Below are positions 4,563 through 10,933 of a DNA stretch of 10,933 bases, in pieces. Position 1 is the stretch's first letter, and each line of letters starts with the position of its first letter. Source of the stretch: an uncultured Campylobacter sp. (GTDB lineage Bacteria > Campylobacterota > Campylobacteria > Campylobacterales > Campylobacteraceae); NCBI RefSeq assembly GCF_938045775.1, contig NZ_CALIBH010000169.1, positions 1 to 10,933 of the forward strand, written 5' to 3'. Under the pieces are notes generated by a model, which had not been told where the DNA came from, made no database searches, and saw only the letters and a list, made by a program, of their open reading frames with translations. The translations under genes were made by a program, and so were the position numbers.

Positions 4563-7181
4563 CTACCTCGCAAAGCCGCCTTTTTTCGGACCGCCCTTGC
4601 CGTGGCAGTCTTTGTATTTTTTGCCGCTGCCGCAAGGGCAAGGATCGTTTCGCTTAGGCTTTTTGTCGCCGAACTCGTCTGAGCCCTTTAGCTGCGCTTC
4701 ATTCGTGCTTGCGGCGGCGAGTTCTTTGGCGTTTGAGCTCTCCATACGCTCCTGCATCGCGCGCCGCTCGGCTTCGATCTCCTCCTGTGATTTGAACTGG
4801 ATCGAATGCAGCAAGCGGATACTATCGGATTTGAGGCGCATTACAAGCTCCATAAAGAGATTGTAGCTCTCCTTTTTATACTCGGTAAGCGGGTCTTTGT
4901 GGTTGTAGCCGCGAAGTCCGATGCCCGCCTTTAGGATATCCATCTGATACAGATGCTCTCTCCAGTCGCGATCGACGATCTGCAGATAAAGCATCTTTTC
5001 GATACTTTTGCGTTGCTGCGGATCGATCGGCGACATCTTGTTTTCATACGAAACGGCAAGCGCGCCGATGATCTTTTCTTTCAGCTCTTTGAAATCATCG
5101 ACCTTCTCAAGCTCGCTATTTTCGAGTACCTCGCCCGTTTCTTGAGCGATTTTGGCGACAATCGGGAATTTATCGACCTCTTTGATATTTACGCCGTCGA
5201 AAATTTCAAGCTCCTCAAGCACACTAGAGATATATTCCTCGCGGTTTTGAATGATTTTATCTTTCAGATCGTAGTCGGGATCCAAAAGCTCGTTGCGATA
5301 TTTATAGATCGTTTTGCGCTGCTCGTTTGCGACGTCGTCGTATTCTAGGATATTTTTACGCGCTTCAAAATGCAAGCTCTCGACCTTTTTCTGCGCGTTC
5401 TCTACTGCGCGCGAAACCATGCCTGATTCGATATGCTCGCCATCTTTCAAACCTAAGCGATCCATGATATTTTTGATCTTGTCGCTGCCAAAAATTCTAA
5501 GCAGGTTATCCTCCAAGCTTAAGAAAAATCTACTCTCGCCAGGATCGCCCTGGCGCCCGCTTCGTCCGCGGAGCTGATTATCGATGCGGCGACTTTCGTG
5601 GCGCTCGGTACCTAAAATATACAGCCCACCCAAAGCGCGCACTTCATCGTCTATGCGGATATCCACGCCACGTCCCGCCATATTCGTAGCGATCGTTACG
5701 GCACCCTTTACGCCCGCGTCTTTGATGATCTGCGCCTCGCGCTCGTGATTTTTGGCGTTTAGCACGGAGTGCGCGATGTTTTCTTTAACCAAAAGCTCGT
5801 GCAACTTCTCGCTCTTTTCGATCGACGCCGTGCCCACGAGCACGGGCTGGCCTTTGGAATTTAGCCGCTTGATCTCACCAATGACGGCATCAAATTTTTC
5901 GCGCTCAGTCTTGTAGATAAGGTCGTTTTGATCTTTTCTGATGACCGGCACGTTTGTAGGGATCGAGACCACTTCGAGTTTGTAAATTTGAGCAAATTCC
6001 GTTGCCTCCGTCTGCGCCGTGCCCGTCATACCGGCGAGCTTCTCATAAAGTCGGAAGTAGTTTTGAAAGGTAATGTCGGCAAGAGTTTGGCTCTCCTCTT
6101 GGATCTGCACGCCCTCTTTGGCTTCAAGCGCCTGATGCAAGCCTTCGCTGAATCTGCGACCCTCGCTCAGACGCCCCGTAAATTCATCCACGATTACGAC
6201 CTGTCCGTCGCGCACGACGTAGTGCACATCCTTTTCAAATAGATAATTCGCCTTAAGTGCTTGATCAAGGTAGTGGCTAAGCACGGCATTTTCGAGACTA
6301 TAGAGGTTATCGACGCCAAAAAGCTTCTCAGCTTTTGAAATTCCTGCCTCCGTGATCAAAACGGCGCGGTTTTTCTCATCTACGGTAAAATCGCCCGTCG
6401 CCTTGCCTTTTGGATCGGCTGGCGCCTCGCCGCGGATCATCGCACGCGCCACTTCGTTTGCCTTGATGTAGCCGTCTAGGGTGCGGTTCGTAGGGCCCGA
6501 GATGATGAGCGGCGTCCTGGCTTCATCGATTAAAATACTATCGACCTCGTCTACGATTACGAAATGATGCCCGCGCTGCACCTTTTCATCCGCGCTAAAT
6601 TTCATATTATCACGCAGATAGTCAAAGCCGAACTCGTTGTTTGTGCCGTAGGTGATGTCGCACGCGTATGCAGCCTTGCGCTTGGCGTCATCGTATTCTC
6701 CGCCTACGATCACACCGGTACTAAGCCCTAAAAATTCATATAGCTCGCCCATCTGTGCGGCATCGCGCTTAGCTAGGTAGTCGTTTACGGTTACGACATG
6801 CACACCCTTGCCCTCCATCGCATTTAGCACTACCGCCAAAGTCGCTACGAGGGTCTTTCCTTCGCCCGTTTTCATCTCGGCAATCGCGCCGTCGTTTAGC
6901 ACCAAACCGCCTATCAGCTGAACGTCGAAGTGGCGCATATTTAGCACTCTTTTGCCCGCCTCTCGCACGATAGCAAACACTTCGTTAAGCACGTCGTCCG
7001 TGCTCTTTTCGCCCGCGCGAACTTGCGCTCTTAACGCTTCAAATTCCGCCTTAAGCGTCGCATCGTCCATTGCCGCGTAGTTTTCTTCAAGCGCACTGAT
7101 CTGCGCTGCACGCTTGGCGTATTGTTTGACGATCCTATCGTTTTTAGTGCCGAAAATCCCGTGAATGACCTTTTTAAACAT
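4563..7181 (-). CDS. secA: Preprotein translocase ATPase SecA
   Basis: Cytoplasmic and membrane-associated motor that pushes unfolded preproteins through SecYEG using ATP. The 872 residues are full length. NBD1 has Walker A MKTGEGKT (103-110), TVNDYLAKRD (131-140), YGTNNEFGFDYLRDN (178-192) and Walker B/DEAD box DEVD (211-214). The preprotein cross-linking domain follows, then VDEFTGRL (331-338) and AGMTGTA (383-389). NBD2 has ATNMAGRGVDI (498-508) and the arginine-finger segment around RGRSGRQGDPG (538-548). The C-terminal SEC-C zinc motif is CPC-x8-CH (Cys848, Cys850, Cys859, His860), which normally binds zinc and SecB or ribosomes. The usual GRGTDI is GRGVDI here. ATG 7181 has TAAGG upstream. 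The gene is divergent from lolA and has its own terminator at 4522-4562. A weak TAATAT at 7216-7221 on the minus strand is a possible -10. Confidence 0.98.
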   Translation of the reverse strand: MFKKVIHGIFGTKNDRIVKQYAKRAAQISALEENYAAMDDATLKAEFEALRAQVRAGEKSTDDVLNEVFAIVREAGKRVLNMRHFDVQLIGGLVLNDGAIAEMKTGEGKTLVATLAVVLNAMEGKGVHVVTVNDYLAKRDAAQMGELYEFLGLSTGVIVGGEYDDAKRKAAYACDITYGTNNEFGFDYLRDNMKFSADEKVQRGHHFVIVDEVDSILIDEARTPLIISGPTNRTLDGYIKANEVARAMIRGEAPADPKGKATGDFTVDEKNRAVLITEAGISKAEKLFGVDNLYSLENAVLSHYLDQALKANYLFEKDVHYVVRDGQVVIVDEFTGRLSEGRRFSEGLHQALEAKEGVQIQEESQTLADITFQNYFRLYEKLAGMTGTAQTEATEFAQIYKLEVVSIPTNVPVIRKDQNDLIYKTEREKFDAVIGEIKRLNSKGQPVLVGTASIEKSEKLHELLVKENIAHSVLNAKNHEREAQIIKDAGVKGAVTIATNMAGRGVDIRIDDEVRALGGLYILGTERHESRRIDNQLRGRSGRQGDPGESRFFLSLEDNLLRIFGSDKIKNIMDRLGLKDGEHIESGMVSRAVENAQKKVESLHFEARKNILEYDDVANEQRKTIYKYRNELLDPDYDLKDKIIQNREEYISSVLEELEIFDGVNIKEVDKFPIVAKIAQETGEVLENSELEKVDDFKELKEKIIGALAVSYENKMSPIDPQQRKSIEKMLYLQIVDRDWREHLYQMDILKAGIGLRGYNHKDPLTEYKKESYNLFMELVMRLKSDSIRLLHSIQFKSQEEIEAERRAMQERMESSNAKELAAASTNEAQLKGSDEFGDKKPKRNDPCPCGSGKKYKDCHGKGGPKKGGFAR

Positions 7182-7264
7182 TACCGAACCTTACTTTTAA
7201 AATTTTTAATCGCGCATATTAACATATTTTTAGTTTCTATTTAATTAAATCCTAGAAAAACGGC

Positions 7265-7270
7265 TATAAT
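7265..7270 (+). promoter_or_regulatory. Sigma-70 -10 box for lolA
   Basis: A consensus TATAAT in CGGCTATAATACGCG lies 33 nt before the lolA ATG, in the short divergent region shared with secA. The expected start site is near 7277, giving a leader of about 27 nt that carries AAAGG. Campylobacter promoters often lack a clear -35 box and instead have A/T-rich upstream DNA, as seen here (TTTAATTAAAT). Confidence 0.65.
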
Positions 7271-7303
7271 ACGCGCAAATTTTCAAAAATAAAGGCAAAA
7301 TTT

Positions 7304-7816
7304 ATGAAAAAAACTCTTATTTCTTTAGCGGCAAGCTGCATTTTTGCATTCGCAAGCGGGATAGAATTCAACACTCTGAGCGCAAATTTTTCGCAAACCG
7401 TGCAGAGCGACGATGCGAAAATCAGCTACGGCGGCGATTTTAGCGCCACGAAAGAGCACGCCGTGTGGCATTATAAGACCCCTACGATAAAAAATATATT
7501 TTTTAGTTTCACAAAGGTCGTCGTAATCGAGCCCGAACTCGAGCAGGCTATCATCACGAATATCAAAGAAACGCCAAATTTAACCGCGATCCTAGCGAAC
7601 GCAAAGCCAAATAAAAACGGCGTTTATGAGGCGAGTTTCGACGACGTGAAATATCTCATCGAGCTAAAGGGCGATTTGCCGAGCAAGATCAGCTACACCG
7701 ATAAAATGGACAATAAGGTCGTCATAAATCTAAGCAACGTCCGCAAAAACGCGCCGGTAAACGATGCGATCTTCAAGCCCGCAATTCCGAAAAACTACGA
7801 CATCATCACGCAGTAG
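7304..7816 (+). CDS. lolA: Outer-membrane lipoprotein carrier protein LolA
   Basis: Periplasmic chaperone that accepts lipoproteins released by the LolCDE-type transporter and carries them to the outer membrane. The 170 residues begin with a signal peptide, MKKTLISLAASCIFAFA, cleaved probably near residues 17-19. The mature start (EFNTLSANFSQTVQS) shows the F-x-Q feature of LolA. Further family features are the beta-strand segment VWHYKTPTIKNIFFSFTKVVVIEP (54-77) and a C-terminal region ending in FKPAIPKNYDII. ATG 7304 has AAAGG upstream. The family is weakly conserved at sequence level, but its place opposite secA, with a LolC-type permease on the other side of secA, matches what I recall of Campylobacter. 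Lipoprotein receptor LolB is usually absent in this group and is not seen here. The next gene starts only 6 nt after the stop. Confidence 0.85.
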   Translation: MKKTLISLAASCIFAFASGIEFNTLSANFSQTVQSDDAKISYGGDFSATKEHAVWHYKTPTIKNIFFSFTKVVVIEPELEQAIITNIKETPNLTAILANAKPNKNGVYEASFDDVKYLIELKGDLPSKISYTDKMDNKVVINLSNVRKNAPVNDAIFKPAIPKNYDIITQ

Positions 7817-7822
7817 GCGCGT

Positions 7823-8383
7823 GTGAGGCTACTTTTCGTCTGTCACGGCAACATCTGTCGCTCGCCGATGGCGCAGTCCGTGATGCAAAATTTCATTAAT
7901 CAAAGTGGTCTAAGTGCGCGCGTGAGCGTAGATTCTGCGGCGACGCACGCCGACGAGATCGGCTCGCCGCCCTACTACGAAACGCAGCGCGTGCTAAAAG
8001 AGCAAAAGGTACCGCTCGTAGCGCATCACGCCATGCAGGTTACGCCCGCAGACTACGAGCGTTACGATCTCATACTTTGCATGGATGATGAGAACATGCG
8101 CTCGCTGGGGCGAATTTTTCGCGGCAAGGATATGGCTAAGGTAAAATTTCTTTTGGAATTTGCAGGGGAAAATTTTGCAAGCTGCGATGCGCGAAATTTT
8201 AAAGGCCCAGCAAAGCAAACCGGCTTAAATTTAAAAGGCGCCAATTCAAATTTAACCGGCTCCGAACACCTACAAATTGCCGATCCCTACTACACGCGCG
8301 ATTTCGAGCGCTGCTATGCGGACATAAAACGCGGCTGCGAGGGGCTCTTGCGATACATTAAAAATTCAGACGGAATTTGCTAA
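7823..8383 (+). CDS. Low-molecular-weight protein tyrosine phosphatase with an internal insertion
   Basis: Cysteine-dependent phosphatase, cytoplasmic, acting on phosphotyrosine or related small substrates. The P-loop VCHGNICRSPMAQ near the N-terminus carries nucleophile Cys7 and Arg13, and the general acid is in ADPYY (Asp154). SVDSAATH (35-42) and LILCMDDENMRSL (83-95) are further family blocks. Length is 186 residues against about 150-160 usual. The excess is a hydrophilic stretch at about 116-151, between LLEFAG and IADPYY, just before the acid loop. It contains the near-repeat LNLKGANSNLTG, encoded by AAATTTAAA-type words. All catalytic residues are kept. The start is GTG 7823, with AGG 5 nt upstream and only 6 nt after the lolA stop, so the two are probably co-transcribed. 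Arsenate reductase of the ArsC-thioredoxin type shares the fold but has different cysteines, so phosphatase is preferred. Confidence 0.9.
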   Translation: MRLLFVCHGNICRSPMAQSVMQNFINQSGLSARVSVDSAATHADEIGSPPYYETQRVLKEQKVPLVAHHAMQVTPADYERYDLILCMDDENMRSLGRIFRGKDMAKVKFLLEFAGENFASCDARNFKGPAKQTGLNLKGANSNLTGSEHLQIADPYYTRDFERCYADIKRGCEGLLRYIKNSDGIC

Positions 8384-8386
8384 AAT
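8378..8386 (+). promoter_or_regulatory. Possible extended -10 promoter for the fxsA-type gene and hemC
   Basis: TGCTAAAAT spans the stop codon of the phosphatase gene, 62 nt before the FxsA-type start, and fits an extended -10 box (TGnTAAAAT). No -35 is evident. A 65-nt gap after otherwise tightly packed genes makes a promoter here plausible, but the match could be chance. Confidence 0.35.
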
Positions 8387-8448
8387 CCGCGATTAAATTT
8401 TAGCGTCTTTAAAGAGGCGCGATTTAAAGCGATAATTCAAGGAAAAAT

Positions 8449-8901
8449 ATGTTTAGGCTTTTGATCGTTCCATATCTGATAATTGAGGCATTTACGACCT
8501 ATTATTTCGTAAGCGCAAACGGCTTCGCGGCGTATGCGGTGGAGATCGTCATAAGCGCGATTTTAGGCGGTTACGTCGTAGCAAACCGCTCGTGGATGGG
8601 CTTTTTTAATCTAATGAAAATCTCGCCGAAAGAAATTTTAAGCGGCGTGGGCTTCGTCGTAGGCGGCGTTTTTCTCATTGCACCTGGCATTTTCGGCGAT
8701 ATTTTGGGCGTTTGCATAATCACTGCGTCGTTTTACTGCGTCACCAGCGACGTGCCTAAATTTAACGCTAGCAGCGAAAATTCCGAAAAAAGCGAACAAA
8801 AATTTTGGCGCCGCAAAGCCCACGGCGACGATGTAATCGACGTTGAGGTGATCGAAGAGAACGAAATCGAGATTCGAAAAAGCATAGGAGAGAAAAAATG
8901 A
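8449..8901 (+). CDS. FxsA-family membrane protein
   Basis: Small inner-membrane protein; the Escherichia coli namesake was found because its overproduction relieves F-plasmid exclusion of phage T7, and its cellular role is not known. The 150 residues have hydrophobic segments at about 3-22, 29-46 and a long stretch at 64-97 that could form two segments. The signature block GGVFLIAPGIFGDILG (72-87) is typical of the family. The tail (about 101-150) is hydrophilic and acidic with an Asn/Ser/Lys linker. ATG 8449 has AAGGA at 5 nt. It overlaps hemC by 4 nt (ATGA), so the two are translationally coupled. The same gene pair occurs in C. jejuni as I recall. Its link to haem synthesis is not explained by the sequence. 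Confidence 0.85.
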   Translation: MFRLLIVPYLIIEAFTTYYFVSANGFAAYAVEIVISAILGGYVVANRSWMGFFNLMKISPKEILSGVGFVVGGVFLIAPGIFGDILGVCIITASFYCVTSDVPKFNASSENSEKSEQKFWRRKAHGDDVIDVEVIEENEIEIRKSIGEKK

Positions 8902-9827
8902 AAAATTTGATCATCGCTACGCGCGGCAGCGTGCTTGCGCTGTGGCAGAGCGAGCATATCGCATCGCTGCTTAACGCCCACGGCATCCAAGCACAGCTAA
9001 AAAGCATGAAAACCAAAGGCGATAAAATTTTAGACACGCCGCTTGCGAAGATCGGCGGCAAGGGGCTTTTTACAAAGGAGCTTGAGGAGAGTATGCTTCG
9101 CGGCGAAGCACACATAGCCGTTCATAGCCTAAAAGACGTGCCCGTGGAGTTTCCGCAAGGACTCGTGCTAGCGGCGATCTGTGCTCGCGAGGACGCGCGC
9201 GATGCGATGATTAGCGAAAAATACGCCGAATTCGGCGAGCTACCCCGCGGCGCAAAAGTCGGTACCACGAGCCTTCGCCGCAAGATGCAGCTGCTTAGCA
9301 TGCGGCCTGATTTAGAGGTGATCTCCTTGCGCGGCAACGTCCAAACTCGCTTGCGAAAGCTCAAAGACGGGGAATTCGACGCGATCATTTTGGCGATGGC
9401 GGGCATCAACCGATTAAATTTACGCGCCGAGGTAAAGCACGTAGCGCCCTTTGAGGTCTCGCAGATGATCCCTGCGATGGGGCAAGGAGCGCTCGGCATC
9501 GAGGCGGTGGACGAGCCGCAAATCCTGCGCGCGATAGAATTTCTAAAAGATGAACGCGCGATTATCGAAACGACCGTGGAACGGGATTTTGTCAGGGTTT
9601 TGGAGGGCGGCTGCCAAGTGCCGATCGGCATCAACGCGCGCCTTGAGGGCGAAAATATCCACATCAGCGCGATCGTGGGCCTACCCGACGGCAGCGAGAG
9701 CATCCACCAAAGCATCATCGCGCAAAAATCGCAATACCTAAGCGTAGGCGCGGAGCTCGCGCGAGTTTTTATCGAAAAGGGTGCAAAGCAGCTTCTCACG
9801 CGCGCCGAAGAGATGGCAAGCCTATAA
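8898..9827 (+). CDS. hemC: Porphobilinogen deaminase (hydroxymethylbilane synthase)
   Basis: Joins four porphobilinogen units into hydroxymethylbilane in tetrapyrrole/haem synthesis, in the cytoplasm. The 309 residues are the usual length. Visible motifs are ATRGSVLALWQSEH (7-20) and KGDKILDTPLAKIGGKGLFTKELE (40-63). The catalytic aspartate is Asp80 in AVHSLKDVP. Substrate-binding arginines are in TTSLRRK (123-129) and SLRGNVQTRL (143-152). PAMGQGALGIE (192-202) follows. The dipyrromethane-cofactor cysteine is Cys239 in LEGGCQVPIG. ATG 8898 overlaps the end of the FxsA-type gene; GGAGAG lies upstream. All catalytic residues are present. Confidence 0.97.
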   Translation: MKNLIIATRGSVLALWQSEHIASLLNAHGIQAQLKSMKTKGDKILDTPLAKIGGKGLFTKELEESMLRGEAHIAVHSLKDVPVEFPQGLVLAAICAREDARDAMISEKYAEFGELPRGAKVGTTSLRRKMQLLSMRPDLEVISLRGNVQTRLRKLKDGEFDAIILAMAGINRLNLRAEVKHVAPFEVSQMIPAMGQGALGIEAVDEPQILRAIEFLKDERAIIETTVERDFVRVLEGGCQVPIGINARLEGENIHISAIVGLPDGSESIHQSIIAQKSQYLSVGAELARVFIEKGAKQLLTRAEEMASL

Positions 9828-9841
9828 AAAGCGAAATTTAC

Positions 9842-9875
9842 GGAGTTTTAAAATTTGCAAAATTTTAAAACTTCC
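9842..9875. repeat. AT-rich hairpin after hemC
   Basis: AGTTTTAAAATTT (9844-9856) pairs perfectly with AAATTTTAAAACT (9860-9872) around a GCA loop. GG/CC outside it extend the stem past a one-base bulge. It lies 15 nt after the hemC stop. No U tract follows, so termination is uncertain; the core belongs to the same word family as the palindromes at 3894, 4078 and 4335. Confidence 0.65.
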
Positions 9876-9922
9876 AGAATTTATGAACTTTTTAAATTTA
9901 CAAAATTTCAAAAGGCTAAATT

Positions 9923-10687
9923 TTGAGCTTATTCAGATCTTTTAAAACGGCAGGATTTTCAAAAATTTTTGCTTCGCTCATACTTTGCGCAAGCTACGCG
10001 TTAAGCCTAAACGCCAGCCCCAATGAGGAGCTTGTCCGCTCGCTGTTTAGCGACGCAAACTTCGATAAAAATCTTTATTTTAAAGGCGAGATGAGAAGCT
10101 ATTTAAAGCGCAAATTCTACGCGGCGGATAATTATAGCGAAATCACGGTCACTCCGCTTGGACGCAGCGACGAATTTAGCGAGATTTTTCACGTATTTTT
10201 GGGCTCTAAAGAGAAGCACTTCGATCTTTACGTCTATACTAAGGAGGATGGGATCTACGCCGTGCGTGTTTTAGTGCAAACCGCTATTATTGAGGCTATC
10301 GTAAGCGAATATGAAAAATTTAACGAGGCGCAAAAACGGGAGTTTGAGCAAAGAACTGATGCAGACATCGTAAATTTAAAGCTAATCTTAGCGCCCGATA
10401 AAGAGCTTATGGAGTTCGGTAAGCGAAACCTAGCGGCATTTGAGAAAATTTACGAGCTTTACGCTAGCGGCGAGTCCGAGCGCGCAAAGGCGGAGATCAA
10501 AAGCCTGCATCTCTCTCACGCCGAGACGAGCGGCAAAAGATTTATGCTGCTCATCGGCGGGATCACCGATAACTCCGTGGGCTTTTTGCGAGTGCAAGAT
10601 GAGGCGGATCTGCCGCAAATGAGCCCTAGCGAGTTTATAATGATAGAAAAAATTGCGCCGAATTGGTATCTTTTTAAAACCACATAA
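9923..10687 (+). CDS. Putative exported protein of unknown function
   Basis: I do not recognise this 254-residue protein. It has a Sec-type signal peptide: a basic start (MSLFRSFKTAGFSK), a hydrophobic core (about 15-28), and a likely cut after Ala31 (SLNA-SPNEE). There is no lipobox cysteine after the core, and no later membrane segment. The mature protein has a beta-rich half (about 52-125, including SEITVTPLGRSDEFSEIFHVFLG and KHFDLYVYTKEDGIYAVRV), then a charged helical half (about 125-200), and ends with PSEFIMIEKIAPNWYLFKTT. The start is TTG 9923: AAAAGG lies 7 nt before it, no ATG is available before the signal core, and the frame directly gives the signal peptide. It follows hemC by 95 nt and may be a separate unit. 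Periplasmic location is inferred. Confidence 0.75.
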   Translation: MSLFRSFKTAGFSKIFASLILCASYALSLNASPNEELVRSLFSDANFDKNLYFKGEMRSYLKRKFYAADNYSEITVTPLGRSDEFSEIFHVFLGSKEKHFDLYVYTKEDGIYAVRVLVQTAIIEAIVSEYEKFNEAQKREFEQRTDADIVNLKLILAPDKELMEFGKRNLAAFEKIYELYASGESERAKAEIKSLHLSHAETSGKRFMLLIGGITDNSVGFLRVQDEADLPQMSPSEFIMIEKIAPNWYLFKTT

Positions 10688-10723
10688 AAAGCCGCGCCGC
10701 AAGCGAGTTTGTAGCTTCGCGGC
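10686..10723 (-). terminator. Leftward-facing intrinsic terminator
   Basis: On the minus strand GCCGCGAAGC, a 9-nt loop, GCTTGCGGC and then GCGGC lead straight into TTTTT. Both the GCCGCG...CGCGGC pairing (10718-10723 with 10691-10696) and a slipped pairing are possible. The U tract overlaps the stop codon of the exported-protein gene. On the plus strand the hairpin is followed by AATCTAAATTT, so it may also slow rightward transcription, but the orientation favours leftward RNA arriving from the right. Confidence 0.55.
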
Positions 10724-10825
10724 AATCTAAATTTAAAAGCGATACCGGCGCCTTAACCGCACCGCCGATCAAAAATCGCGTGAATTTTAAATTTAAACAG
10801 ACAATCTGTAAATTCTGCATGCCGT

Positions 10826-10851
10826 AAATTTTTAAAGAATTTTAAAAATTT
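10826..10851. repeat. AU-only hairpin, 11-bp arms
   Basis: AAATTTTTAAA and TTTAAAAATTT are perfect inverted copies around the loop GAAT, followed on the plus strand by further Ts. It might act as a weak terminator for the exported-protein gene, but with no G-C pairs this is speculative. Confidence 0.5.
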
Positions 10852-10924
10852 TTTGAAGTCTAAATTTAAACAAAGCGCCGCCAAAGCGCGCCGCGTTGCG
10901 CTAAATTTAGAATCAAAAGGCGAG

Positions 10925-10933
10925 ATGGCGCAG
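10925..10933 (+). CDS. Possible start of a further rightward gene (3 codons)
   Basis: ATGGCGCAG (Met-Ala-Gln) at the window edge is preceded by AAAAGG with a 4-nt spacer, following about 200 bases of non-coding DNA. This is what a gene start would look like, but three codons cannot identify a protein. Confidence 0.25.

Noticed and set aside
9122..9799. Long open frame (225 codons) on the minus strand inside hemC
   Set aside because: It lies wholly antisense to a perfectly conserved hemC, has Ser/Arg/Ile-rich mirror composition and no ribosome site or family features.
10674..10820. 48-codon minus-strand frame reaching into the exported-protein gene
   Set aside because: No ribosome site, its sequence comes from AAATTTAAA words and the terminator stem, and it overlaps the end of a better supported gene.
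1..10933. A previously undescribed multi-gene system
   Set aside because: Nearly all genes are identifiable housekeeping genes in familiar neighbourhoods, with no defence, mobile or biosynthetic cluster signs; calling the unknowns a system would not be supported.

Overview
The window looks like chromosomal housekeeping DNA from a relatively GC-rich Campylobacter, of the C. gracilis / C. rectus / C. showae kind. The basis is the epsilonproteobacterial gene neighbourhoods (folD-lepB-rpiB; a LolC-type permease and lolA flanking secA; an FxsA-family gene overlapping hemC), the protein character, and intergenic DNA saturated with A/T words such as AAATTT and TTTTAAAA. The species is an inference from recall, not something proved here.

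Layout. Positions 1-1844, all leftward: folD, lepB and the 5' end of rpiB, tightly packed as one operon (0 and 9 nt gaps). Positions 1845-2639 hold mostly no large gene, but contain a 45-codon leftward lipoprotein gene (2165-2302). Its likely C-terminal continuation (2040-2164) is separated from it by an in-frame TAG and a frameshift. Positions 2640-3854, leftward: a LolC/E-type permease. Positions 3855-4562: an unusual, apparently non-coding stretch of palindromes and short direct repeats, ending in the secA terminator. Positions 4563-7181, leftward: secA. A short divergent promoter region (7182-7303) then leads into the rightward half: lolA, a low-molecular-weight protein tyrosine phosphatase, an FxsA-family membrane protein, hemC, and an unrecognised exported protein (9923-10687). 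The last 240 bases hold a leftward-facing terminator, AT-rich palindromes, and possibly the first three codons of another rightward gene.

Functionally, LepB, SecA, LolA and the LolC-type permease all belong to protein export and lipoprotein sorting: SecA drives secretion, LepB removes signal peptides, and LolC and LolA release and carry lipoproteins. FolD (one-carbon folate metabolism), RpiB (pentose phosphates) and HemC (tetrapyrrole synthesis) are core metabolism.

I see no mobile element, CRISPR array, tRNA, rRNA or defence island, and no convincing new multi-gene system. The points most worth a second look are the hairpin that buries the apparent GTG start of the LolC-type gene, the broken small lipoprotein, the palindrome-rich intergenic DNA, and the insertion inside the tyrosine phosphatase.
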